The notes below the pieces were generated by a model that did not search any database, had not been told where the DNA came from, and saw nothing but the letters and a program-made list of their open reading frames with translations. A stretch of 64,000 nucleotides of DNA from Micromonospora_J zhanjiangensis (lineage in GTDB: Bacteria; Actinomycetota; Actinomycetes; Mycobacteriales; Micromonosporaceae): NCBI RefSeq assembly GCF_042650605.1, contig NZ_JBHSBN010000020.1, positions 62,001 to 126,000 on the forward strand, read 5' to 3'. The position numbers were made by a program, and so were the translations under genes. Position 1 is the first letter of the stretch. Each line of letters opens with the position of its first letter. This document shows positions 42,501 through 50,453 of the stretch, piece by piece.

Positions 42501-45055
42501 TGCTGCGCGCGACGTTCAAGAGCCTGCTGGCCCGCAAGGTCCGGCTGATCCTGTCCGGCCTGGCCGTGGTGTTGGGCGTGATGTTCGTGTCCGGCGCCTT
42601 CGTCCTCACCGACACGCTGGGCCGGTCCTTCGACGCGGTGTTCGCCGACGCGTACGCCGACACCGACGTCGCGGTGAGCGCCAAGCCGAAGGTCGCGGTG
42701 AGCGAATCCGAGGGTGAGCAGGTCGCCGCCACGTTCCCGGTCGCCACCCTGGCGAAGGTCCGCGCGGTCCCCGGGGTGGAGCGCGCCACCGGCGAGGCCC
42801 AGGCCGACGGCGCGCGGGTGATCGGCAGCAACGGCAAGGCGCTCACCTCGGTCGGACCGCCGCAGCTCGGCGGCAACTGGACCGGCGATGACGGCCTGGT
42901 GAAGCTGCGCGAGGGGCACGGCCCCACCGCCAACGACGAGATCGCGGTCAACGCCGCCGTCGCCCAGGCCGCGAAGATCAAGGTCGGTGACCGGGTCGGG
43001 GTGCTGACCCTCGGTCCCCGACGCGAGTTCACCCTGGTCGGGATCTTCGGCTACAGCGGCGGCCGGGACAGCATCGGCGGGATGCAGCAGGTGGCCTTCA
43101 CCGAACCGGTCGCCCAGCGGCTCATGCTTGGCGAGCCCGGGGTCTACAGCAGCATCACCGTGCACGCCGCCGCCGGTGTCGGTGACGCCGTCCTGCGCGA
43201 CCGGATCGCCGCCGAACTGGGCGACGGGTACGTCGTCAAGACCGGCAAGCAGCTGTCCGACGAGGCGTCGGCGAGCCTGAAGGAGGCGTTGTCCTTCTTC
43301 AACAAGATCCTGCTTGGTTTCGCCGGGGTGGCGCTGTTCGTCGGCATCTTCCTGATCCTGAACACCTTCTCGATCATCGTGGCCCAGCGCACCCGCGAGT
43401 TGGCGCTGCTGCGGGCCGTCGGCGCGAACCGTCGCCAGGTCGTCGGATCGGTGCTGGTCGAGGCCGTGGTGATCGGGCTGTTCGCCTCGGTGCTCGGCCT
43501 GGGCGCCGGGGTCGGCGTCGGTGCGCTGCTCGCGTATCTCTTCGGCAAGTTCGGCGGCGGCCTGGAACTGGCCGGCATCGGCGTGCCCGCCGCGGCGGTG
43601 GTCAGCGCCTTCGCCGTCGGCCTGGTGGTGACCGTCGTCGCCGCGGTGCTGCCGGCGCTGCGGGCCTCCCGGATCCCACCGATCGCGGCGATGCAGGACG
43701 TCGCCAACCCGGACCGGCCGTTGACGAAGCTCAGCGTGGCCGGCGCCGCGGTGTCGGCGGTCGGCGGCACGCTGCTGGCCGTCGGGCTGACCGGCAAGGC
43801 CGGCGACGGCAACGGCACGCTCTGGACGATCCTCGGTGGGGTGCTGCTCGCCTTCATCGGGGTGGCGCTGCTGACCCCGCTGATCAGTCGGCCGGTGGTC
43901 GGCCTGCTGGGCCGGTTGTTCTCCTGGTCGGTGCCGGGCAAGCTGGGCCGGCTCAACTCCGGCCGCAACCCGCGCCGCACGGCGATCACCGCCGCCGCGC
44001 TGATGGTCGGCATCGCGCTGGTCACCGGCGTGACGGTGATCCTCGGCTCGGCGAAGGACAGCCTGACGGCGCTGGCCGAGGACACCATCCAGGCGCAGTT
44101 GGTCATCGCCGGTCAGCAGAACGGGCCCCGCCCGCCGACGTTCGACCCCGCGGTGCTCGACCGGGTGGCCGCCATCCCCGGCGTACGGTCGGTGGCCGGC
44201 GAGTACGGCGACCGGGCGATGGTCAACGGCAAGCAGACGTACGTCTCCGCGACCAGCAACGTCGCGGCGCTGAAGGACATCTACCAGGCCCGGGCCACCG
44301 CGGGCAGCATCGACTCGCTCGGGCCGGACCAGATGCTGGTCGACTCCGGCACCGCGGCCAAGCGGGGGCTCACCGTCGGCGCGAGGGTGCCGGTGCAGCT
44401 GTCCCGGGGCGAGCCGAAGACCTACACGCTCAGCGGCATCTACGCCGAGTCCGACCTGTTCGGCGGCTTCCTGCTGCCGGTACAGGCGACGAAGGACTTC
44501 GCCGTACCGCAGCCGAGCCGGGCCTACCTGCAGCTCGCCCCCGGTACGCCGGTGGACCGGGTGCAGCCGCAGGTGGACGCCCTGCTGCGGGACAGCCCCG
44601 AGGTGACGGTCACCGACCGGGCCGAGTTCATCAAGCAGCAGACCAGCCAGTTCGACACCATCCTGACGATGATCCAGGTGCTGCTCGCGCTGGCGATCCT
44701 GATCGCGGTGCTGGGCATCGTCAACACGCTGGCCCTGTCGGTGCTGGAGCGGACCCGCGAGCTGGGTCTGCTGCGGGCGATCGGACTGCGCCGGGGTCAG
44801 ACGATGCGGATGATCACGGTCGAGGCGGTGGTGATCTCGATCTTCGGCGCGCTGCTCGGCGTGGTGGTCGGGTCCGGCATCGGTGCCGCGGTGGTCCGGG
44901 CGCTGCACGACGAGGGCATCAAGAAGTTGGTGTTCCCGTGGTCCCAGATGGGGTTGTTCCTCGGGTTGGCCGCGGTGATCGGCGTGGTGGCCGCGGTGCT
45001 GCCGGCGATCCGGGCGGCCCGGATCAACGTGCTCGGCGCGATCGCACACGAATAA
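42500..45055 (+). CDS. FtsX-like ABC transporter permease
   Basis: 851 aa, with two FtsX/MacB-core halves. The first transmembrane helix VRLILSGLAVVLGVMFVSGA is followed by a large extracytoplasmic domain; helix groups lie around residues 265-400 (GIFLILNTFSIIVAQRTREL) and 710-840 (GIVNTLALSVLERTRELGLL). Such systems export peptides or lipids, or sense antimicrobial agents with a two-component system, the arrangement found here. Confidence 0.92.
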   Translation: MLRATFKSLLARKVRLILSGLAVVLGVMFVSGAFVLTDTLGRSFDAVFADAYADTDVAVSAKPKVAVSESEGEQVAATFPVATLAKVRAVPGVERATGEAQADGARVIGSNGKALTSVGPPQLGGNWTGDDGLVKLREGHGPTANDEIAVNAAVAQAAKIKVGDRVGVLTLGPRREFTLVGIFGYSGGRDSIGGMQQVAFTEPVAQRLMLGEPGVYSSITVHAAAGVGDAVLRDRIAAELGDGYVVKTGKQLSDEASASLKEALSFFNKILLGFAGVALFVGIFLILNTFSIIVAQRTRELALLRAVGANRRQVVGSVLVEAVVIGLFASVLGLGAGVGVGALLAYLFGKFGGGLELAGIGVPAAAVVSAFAVGLVVTVVAAVLPALRASRIPPIAAMQDVANPDRPLTKLSVAGAAVSAVGGTLLAVGLTGKAGDGNGTLWTILGGVLLAFIGVALLTPLISRPVVGLLGRLFSWSVPGKLGRLNSGRNPRRTAITAAALMVGIALVTGVTVILGSAKDSLTALAEDTIQAQLVIAGQQNGPRPPTFDPAVLDRVAAIPGVRSVAGEYGDRAMVNGKQTYVSATSNVAALKDIYQARATAGSIDSLGPDQMLVDSGTAAKRGLTVGARVPVQLSRGEPKTYTLSGIYAESDLFGGFLLPVQATKDFAVPQPSRAYLQLAPGTPVDRVQPQVDALLRDSPEVTVTDRAEFIKQQTSQFDTILTMIQVLLALAILIAVLGIVNTLALSVLERTRELGLLRAIGLRRGQTMRMITVEAVVISIFGALLGVVVGSGIGAAVVRALHDEGIKKLVFPWSQMGLFLGLAAVIGVVAAVLPAIRAARINVLGAIAHE

Positions 45056-45085
45056 CGGGGGGTGCCGAGCAACGGGGGGGAACCG

Positions 45086-45126
45086 CGGGCGGGGCGACGT
45101 CAATGAGGGGGACGCCGCCCCGCCCG
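45086..45126. terminator. Stem-loop between exporter and HAD gene
   Basis: CGGGCGGGGCG (45086-45096) pairs with CGCCCCGCCCG (45116-45126), extended by CGTC/GACG after one mismatch. It lies between convergent genes and should stop both transcripts. Confidence 0.65.
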
Positions 45127-45164
45127 TCGGGCTCAGACCCGGATCCGTGTACGCGTACTCGTTG

Positions 45165-45869
45165 TCAGACCGCCGGCGGCGGTGCGGCGCCGGACACCGG
45201 CGGCAGCAGCGCGGCGAGCAGGGCGAGGTCCGCCGCGGTCAGGCTCGCCACCAGATGTACGCCGTCGGCGGCCGGGATCGGCACGTCGTGCGGTACGGCC
45301 AGCACCGCCGCACCGGCGGCGAGGGCGCTGGCCACCCCGGTCGGGGAGTCCTCCACCGCCACGCACCGCCGCACCGGCACGCCCAGCAGCCGGGCCGCCG
45401 TCAGGTACGGGGTGGGGTGCGGCTTCGGGTCGTCGACCTCGTCGCCGCAGACCACCACGTCGAAGCTGTCCCGGCCCAGCGTGTCGAGGGCCACCTCGAC
45501 CAGCGACCGGGCGGTCGAGGTGACCAGCGCGGTCGGGATCCCGGCGGTACGGACCGCCCGCAGCAGGGCGAGGGCGCCGGGTCGCCAGGTCAGGCCCGCG
45601 GCGAACAACTCGGTGACCCGCTCCTCCAACCAGGCCGCACCGAGCGCGGCGTCCCGCCACGGCTGGTCCAGGTCTGCGTGCAGGATGGCCATCGAGTCGG
45701 CCATGCTGGAGCCGACCATCGCCCGCCGCCCCGCGTCGGAGAGGGTGCCGCCGTAGCGGGCGGCCAGTTCGTGCAGGGCGACGTCCCACAGCTTCTCGCT
45801 GTCGACGAGGGTCCCGTCCATGTCGAAGAGCACGGCGGCGGGATGCTGGCCGGTCAGGGTGTCCCCCAC
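45165..45869 (-). CDS. HAD-IA family phosphatase (phosphoglucomutase-like)
   Basis: 234 aa. Motif I AVLFDMDGTLVDSEKLW, motif II ALVTSTARSL, motif III Lys in DDPKPHPTPYLTAA and motif IV VAVEDSPTGVASALAAGA. The two Asp residues of DxD are present, unlike the HAD protein at 6750. It resembles beta-phosphoglucomutase/2-deoxyglucose-6-phosphatase proteins; substrate unknown. GTG 45869; it starts 1 nt after the metallopeptidase stop, so they are co-transcribed. Confidence 0.85.
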   Translation of the reverse strand: MGDTLTGQHPAAVLFDMDGTLVDSEKLWDVALHELAARYGGTLSDAGRRAMVGSSMADSMAILHADLDQPWRDAALGAAWLEERVTELFAAGLTWRPGALALLRAVRTAGIPTALVTSTARSLVEVALDTLGRDSFDVVVCGDEVDDPKPHPTPYLTAARLLGVPVRRCVAVEDSPTGVASALAAGAAVLAVPHDVPIPAADGVHLVASLTAADLALLAALLPPVSGAAPPPAV

Positions 45870-45870
45870 G

Positions 45871-46629
45871 TCAGTTGAGATCGCAGCCGGCCAGCGAGCG
45901 CTGGTAGCCGGCGAAGAAGAAGTTCGATCGTTGCTCGGCGTCGCCGTGCGCGCCCTCGGCGAACCACGGCTGCCCCGGGTCGTCGCCCACCTCGATCAGG
46001 CCCCGACGCAGCTCGTCGATGTCGCCGTCCTGCAGCGTGAGGACCTTCTCCCGGACCGAGTCGCCGATGTACGCGCCGGCCATGCAGTCGGCCTGCAACT
46101 CCTGCTGGATGGTGAAGTTGTACCGAATGCCCAGCCGGACCTGGATGCCGTGCGCGTACTCGTGTCCGAGGAGGTAGAACAGGAACGCGTCACCGATCTG
46201 CCGGAACTCGGCGGCCGCCCAGTTCACGTCGTACGCGATGAAGTCACCGGCCGGGCAGTAGACGGCGTTGTTCCGGGGGACCCGCTGGTTGCCACAGCTG
46301 ATCTGGCCTTCGCGGGTGTAGGTGGTGACCCGGCGGATCGGCTGGAAGGACCGGCCCCGGCTGCGCAACTGCTCGTCCCAGTACCGTTCGGCGAGCCGGA
46401 TCGCCCCCTGGGCGTCCTTCTGGAACTCCTCGGCCGTCATGGTGCCGTCCTCGTCCTCGCCGGGCGGGGTGGCCGTCCCGGACCGGGTGGACGTGCCCGC
46501 GCCGTACGGCTGGTTGCCGCCCCCGGCGCCCCGTCCCCCGACCCCGCAGGCCAGCACCACGACCAGCGCGGCCGCCAGGCCCAGCACGGTCGATCCGCCA
46601 GCTGACCGACGACCCGGCAGTCGCGTCAT
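45871..46629 (-). CDS. Neutral zinc metallopeptidase-like lipoprotein
   Basis: 252 aa. Signal sequence with lipobox (VLGLAAALVVVLAC) predicts lipidation at Cys28 and location outside the membrane. After a Gly/Thr/Pro linker the domain includes SCGNQRVPRNNAVYCPAGDF, the zinc-binding LLGHEYAHGIQVRLG (HExxH) and ELQADCMAGAYIGDSV, all typical of the YpfJ/neutral zinc metallopeptidase family. ATG 46629 has AGGAGG 6 nt upstream. Substrate unknown. Confidence 0.85.
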   Translation of the reverse strand: MTRLPGRRSAGGSTVLGLAAALVVVLACGVGGRGAGGGNQPYGAGTSTRSGTATPPGEDEDGTMTAEEFQKDAQGAIRLAERYWDEQLRSRGRSFQPIRRVTTYTREGQISCGNQRVPRNNAVYCPAGDFIAYDVNWAAAEFRQIGDAFLFYLLGHEYAHGIQVRLGIRYNFTIQQELQADCMAGAYIGDSVREKVLTLQDGDIDELRRGLIEVGDDPGQPWFAEGAHGDAEQRSNFFFAGYQRSLAGCDLN

Positions 46630-47010
46630 GACGTTCCTCCTCGCGTTCGACGAACCACGTCCACTTACCCGTACGCCCGGACGGCGACTCCCGTTCGATA
46701 CGCCGTCGACGTGTTCGACACCATCGTCTCCGTCGCGCGCCACCGGCCACACACCGGCCCACCCTGGGCATACGGCGATCGTCCGACCACACAGCGACCC
46801 GTCCGGCCACGAACCGGCCCGTGCGGGGCAGCGGAGACCGATGCCGGACAGCCGACCCGCCCGCCGGGCTACCCCGGTCGGGCCGGGCCGGCGTGCGAGG
46901 GTGGCGACGGGAGGGACGACCACCCGGCCACGATCGTCGTTGGAGGCGGAATGTCCACCCGAAGAAGTCCGCGCACCGCACTCGCCCACACCGGCAGCTA
47001 CCGGAATGCG

Positions 47011-47306
47011 GGCCAGTGCTCCGGCCTTCAGGCCGGGGGTGAAGGCCCGCGCTGGGAGGGCCGCCAAGGCCCGAGCAGGCCGTTGACCGTGGTACGGTCG
47101 GAACGGATCCGGGCGATAACCAAGCCCGGGTCCAAGCACGAAACGTCGCCGCAGGGCTTGCGGAGACGGAAAACGCCTGTGGAGCGCGGGTAAGACCGAG
47201 ACCCGTCCCGGCACCGCGCGGTGAAGCAGGAACCCGCCCGGACCCTGCGCGTTCCACGCGCAGCGTGGAGGGAATCCCCGCCATTCATGGCGGTGGAGGA
47301 AGTCAA
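47011..47306 (+). mobile_element. Orphan 3' end of an IS605/IS607-type TnpB element (omega-RNA-like)
   Basis: Within the 735-bp gene-free stretch 46630-47364. Three hairpins, CCGGCC-TTCA-GGCCGG (47021-47036), CCACGC-GCA-GCGTGG (47254-47268) and CCGCCA-TTCA-TGGCGG (47278-47293), end in GGAGGAAGTCAA at 47306. From memory this hairpin and GTCAA ending match the 3' end of actinobacterial tnpB genes, which is the guide scaffold. No TnpB zinc finger or RuvC motif can be read upstream, so only the RNA end survives. The rest of the stretch (46630-47010) shows nothing beyond the metallopeptidase promoter region. Confidence 0.5.
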
Positions 47307-47364
47307 TGAGCCGGCGGTCGACCGGGCACGGGCCGCGGCCCCCGGCGACGGGGTGGCGTCGCCC

Positions 47365-47778
47365 TCAGGCCGGTGCCGGCAGGGTGGCGGCAGCCGACCG
47401 GTCCACCTGACCGGTGACCTCGACGTCGTCGTACCGGCCGCCCGGCGCGGCGGTGTCGGGTTCGATCGGCGCACATCCGGTTCCGCCGCCCCCGGGGGTG
47501 GCTTCCGGTCCGGTGGCGGCCGGCTCCGCGAACACGCCCGGAAACGCCGTCCCGGTGCCGGCCGGCTCGCCGCCGTCCGGCACCGGCGTGCCGGACAGGG
47601 CCGCGACCATCCGGTCCACGTCGTCGGCGACCAGCCGGAACGATGCCCGGCAGACCGGCCCGAGCCACAGTGACAGCACGACGATGCCCTGATCCTCGTG
47701 ATGGCTGATCCGCATCGTCCGGTCGCCACCACGGACGTCCTCGAATTCGTCGCCCCGGGCGACCCGTGTCTCCCCCAC
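47365..47778 (-). CDS. Hypothetical protein
   Basis: 137 aa. The N-terminal half contains MRISHHEDQGIVVLSLWLGP and VCRASFRLVADDVDRMVAAL, which looks like a folded small domain; the second half is Gly/Pro/Ala-rich (EPAATGPEATPGGGGTG). GTG 47778 is the start; an internal ATG at 47715 is an alternative. Not recognised. Divergent from the P-loop kinase at 47833. Confidence 0.55.
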   Translation of the reverse strand: MGETRVARGDEFEDVRGGDRTMRISHHEDQGIVVLSLWLGPVCRASFRLVADDVDRMVAALSGTPVPDGGEPAGTGTAFPGVFAEPAATGPEATPGGGGTGCAPIEPDTAAPGGRYDDVEVTGQVDRSAAATLPAPA

Positions 47779-47832
47779 GTCCCCCAGAATGACCGAAGGC
47801 GCGGGCCGGGAAAAGATGGGCGAGACTCAACT

Positions 47833-48306
47833 ATGACGAAGGTTCTGGTCACCGGCATGTCGGGCACCGGCAAGTCGTCCGTGCTGCGCGTTCTCGCGAC
47901 CCGTGGACACCGCACCGTCGACACCGACACGGACCGGTGGAGCCGCTGGGTGACGCTGCCGGACGGTTCCGCGGACTGGATCTGGCGCGAGCGGGCGATC
48001 GGGGACCTGCTCGCCGGCCATCGCACCGGGAACCTGTTCGTGGCCGGCTGCAAGAGCAACCAGGGTGGATTCTATCCGCTGTTCGATCAGGTGGTGCTGC
48101 TCAGCGCACCGGCCGAGGTCCTGCTGCGGCGGGTCGCCGCCCGGACGGACAACCCGTACGGCAAGCGGCCCGAGGAGCGCGCCGCGATTCTGCGGTACGT
48201 GGCCACCGTCGAGCCCCTGTTACGGGCCACCGCCACCGTCGAGATCGACACCTCGGCGCCGCTCGGGGAGGTGGTCGCCCGGTTGGAGACGCTCGCCGGA
48301 GGCTGA
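47833..48306 (+). CDS. Small P-loop kinase-like ATPase
   Basis: 157 aa. Walker A KVLVTGMSGTGKSSVLRVLA, then TVDTDTDRWSRWVTLPDGSADW and FVAGCKSNQGGFYPLFDQVV, as in shikimate/adenylate-kinase-like proteins; the lid-like region VAARTDNPYGKRPEERAAIL holds Arg residues. The substrate is unknown. It is related in type to the P-loop protein at 62593 but differs in sequence. ATG 47833. Confidence 0.75.
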   Translation: MTKVLVTGMSGTGKSSVLRVLATRGHRTVDTDTDRWSRWVTLPDGSADWIWRERAIGDLLAGHRTGNLFVAGCKSNQGGFYPLFDQVVLLSAPAEVLLRRVAARTDNPYGKRPEERAAILRYVATVEPLLRATATVEIDTSAPLGEVVARLETLAGG

Positions 48307-48340
48307 CCCGTACCGGGTGGTTCGGGGCGCCGCGCCGCCG

Positions 48341-48609
48341 TCAGCCCGCCGAGCGGTCGGCCCAGTCGAGGACCCGCAGGGCGCGCAAAGTGTTCCACCG
48401 GCTGGGCCGGTCAGGTGGCCGGGGAAGTAGGCTCCGCCGGCCCACTGGCCGTCCTCGCCCCGCAGGGCCAGCAGCCGGGCGCCCCGCCCGTCGGTCGCCA
48501 CCCGGGTCCGTTCCGCCGCCACCGTCTCGACCGGCGCGCCGGTCAGGTCTCGCAACGCCTGCCACCGGATCGACGGGTCTGAGTCGAGGAGCCAGTCCAG
48601 AACGGCCAT
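48341..48609 (-). pseudogene. Decayed gene (N- and C-terminal ends fused by deletion and frameshift)
   Basis: The ATG frame at 48609 reads VLDWLLDSDPSIRWQALRDL, then GARLLALRGEDGQWAGGAYF, typical of the N-terminus of a larger actinobacterial prenyltransferase/squalene-cyclase-like protein. After about 68 codons a second frame reads SRWNTLRALRVLDWADRSAG and stops at 48341, resembling that family's C-terminus. The middle is missing and the frame is shifted. Family assignment is from memory. Confidence 0.55.
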
Positions 48610-48663
48610 GGTCGGACAGCCTAGTGCGGTGGGCCGGGGTGGAAATCATCCCACGTCCTGAAA

Positions 48664-48680
48664 CCTACTTGTCCGATAGG
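48664..48680. promoter_or_regulatory. CCTA-n9-TAGG inverted repeat upstream of leader peptide
   Basis: CCTACTTGTCCGATAGG lies 24 nt upstream of the leader ATG at 48705, in an AT-richer patch, at a position suited to an operator or promoter element for the sulfur operon. Confidence 0.35.
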
Positions 48681-48704
48681 GTAACGAGAGTTCATGCTGA
48701 TGGC

Positions 48705-48800
48705 ATGTCGATGCAAAGCGCCCCGCTTGACGCCACCGCCGTCGCGGTGTCGCGGGGCTGCTGCCGCGGCTGGACCGCCGCGCGCGGCCGCTGCCGCTGA
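48705..48800 (+). CDS. Cys-rich leader peptide upstream of sulfur operon
   Basis: 31 codons: an AT-richer start, MSMQSAPLDATAVAVSRGCC, then RGWTAARGRCR and stop. Three Cys codons near the end, two adjacent, are unusual and match the pattern of cysteine-responsive attenuation peptides in actinobacteria. ATG 48711 is a possible later start. The operon's first gene begins 194 nt downstream, leaving room for alternative RNA structures. Confidence 0.55.
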   Translation: MSMQSAPLDATAVAVSRGCCRGWTAARGRCR

Positions 48801-48993
48801 CCGGAGGCCCTTCCTTCCACCCGTCGGGCGTCACCCCCTGCGGCCGGCCGCCGGCTGACCCTGACGCGATCTTTCCCACCGCCGCGACTCCTTCGGCGTA
48901 CCCGGTGCGGGGTGCGCCGGGCAGCGAACCTCCGCTGCCGGCGTCGGCGCCGGTGTCCGCGCATCCGCCATCCCCGCCAGGAGGCACGCCGCC

Positions 48994-49566
48994 ATGTCCG
49001 TCACCATCGAACCGGCGACCACCCCCATCGAACCGGCGACCACCAGCTTCGACCCCACGACCACAGTGGATCCCGACCGGTTTCGTGGTCTGCTCCGGCA
49101 CCAGGCCGCGGCGGTCGCCGTGGTCACCGCCGCCGGTGACCCACCGGTCGGTTTCACCGCCACCTCGTTCACCTCCGTCTCGCTGCACCCACCGCTGGTC
49201 TCGTTCTGCGTCGCGCAGACCGCGTCGAGCTGGCCGGGCATCGCCCGGGCCGAACACATCGCGGTGCACCTGCTGGACCGCGACCAGGACGAGGTGGCCC
49301 GGATCTTCGCCACCAGCGGCATCGACCGGTTCGCCAGCGGCGCCGGCTGGAGCGCCGGCCCGCACGGCGTACCCGTCCTGCACGACGTGCTGGCCTGGCT
49401 GGTGTGCCGGGTCGCCGACCGGATCACCGCCGGTGACCACGACATCGTCCTGGCCGAACCGGTGGCCGCCGGTCACAGCACGGGCGGGCAACCGCTGCTC
49501 TACCACCAGGGACGCTACGCGGTGCTGCGCGACGACGCCGCGCCCCGGCACCCGGGCCAGCCGTGA
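48994..49566 (+). CDS. Flavin reductase family protein
   Basis: 190 aa. The flavin-reductase-like fold is visible in FRGLLRHQAAAVAVVTAAGD, VGFTATSFTSVSLHPPLVSF and HIAVHLLDRDQDEVARIFA. It probably supplies FMNH2 to the monooxygenases later in the operon. The first about 25 residues are repetitive (EPATTPIEPATTS). GTGA overlap with an alternative start of the next gene. ATG 48994 is preceded by AGGAGG. Confidence 0.88.
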   Translation: MSVTIEPATTPIEPATTSFDPTTTVDPDRFRGLLRHQAAAVAVVTAAGDPPVGFTATSFTSVSLHPPLVSFCVAQTASSWPGIARAEHIAVHLLDRDQDEVARIFATSGIDRFASGAGWSAGPHGVPVLHDVLAWLVCRVADRITAGDHDIVLAEPVAAGHSTGGQPLLYHQGRYAVLRDDAAPRHPGQP

Positions 49567-49613
49567 CCGCCCGACCGCACCCCACCCTCGTACGCCCGAC
49601 CAGGAGGCACCCG

Positions 49614-50453
49614 TTGAGCACGACCGCACCGACCGTCGTGGACCCGTTCGTCGCGGACTGGCGCGGCTGGCACCGGCGACACGAGCAGGCCCGGGCCGCC
49701 CCGGACGGCTTCCTCGCCGTCACCGGGTTGTACTGGCTCACCGAGCGACCCCAACGAATTCCCGACGTCCCGGGACGGTGGCACACCGGGCCGGACGGCG
49801 TCGTCGTCGACCTCGCCGACGGCGAGGAACTGACGACCGACGGCCGCCCGGTCACCGGCCGGTACGTGGTGGGCCGGATCGCCGAACGGGCCAGCGTCCT
49901 GGTCAACGACTCCGCTGGGGTGGTGGAGATCGGCCGCCGGGGCGGACGGGACATCGTCCGACCCCGGCGTGCCGACCACCCGCTCCGGACCGGCTATCGC
50001 GGCACCCCGGCCTACCCGCCGTCACCGGCCTGGGTCGTCGAGGGACGGTACGTGCCGTTCGACGAGCCCCGACCGACCACCGTCGGCGCGGCGGTGGACG
50101 GGCTCCGGCACGTCTACCACGCCGCCGGCCGGATTGAGTTCGAGATCGACGGGCTGCCGTTGAGCCTCACCGGGTTCGACGGGCCGTCCCCGGGCAGCCT
50201 GACGGTGCTGTTCACCGACGCCACCTCCGGCGTGACCACCTACGCCGCCAACCGGTCGGTCGCCGTACCGGCGCCGGACGAGCGGGGCCGGGTCAGGCTC
50301 GACTTCAACCGGGCCACCAACCTGCCCTGCGCGTACACCGACTTCGCTACCTGCCCGCTGCCGCCGGCCGAGAACCGGCTCCCGATCGCCGTCGAGGCCG
50401 GCGAGCAGACGCCGCACGAGCGGCGGACGACACCGGAGGTGGGCCGCCGATGA
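49614..50453 (+). CDS. DUF1684 family protein
   Basis: About 279 aa. Family features: DPFVADWRGWHRRHEQARAA, FLAVTGLYWLTERPQRIPDV, and the C-terminal LDFNRATNLPCAYTDFATCP. DUF1684 proteins are common in actinobacteria and function is unknown to me. TTG 49614 has AGGAGG 6 nt upstream; a GTG at 49563 overlapping the flavin reductase stop is the alternative. The stop overlaps the next start (ATGA). Confidence 0.83.
   Translation: MSTTAPTVVDPFVADWRGWHRRHEQARAAPDGFLAVTGLYWLTERPQRIPDVPGRWHTGPDGVVVDLADGEELTTDGRPVTGRYVVGRIAERASVLVNDSAGVVEIGRRGGRDIVRPRRADHPLRTGYRGTPAYPPSPAWVVEGRYVPFDEPRPTTVGAAVDGLRHVYHAAGRIEFEIDGLPLSLTGFDGPSPGSLTVLFTDATSGVTTYAANRSVAVPAPDERGRVRLDFNRATNLPCAYTDFATCPLPPAENRLPIAVEAGEQTPHERRTTPEVGRR

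Noticed and set aside
46711..47193. 160-codon frame before the TnpB-like end as a transposase remnant
   Set aside because: No CxxC zinc finger, no RuvC acidic motif and no resemblance to TnpB; only the RNA-like 3' end supports a mobile element.
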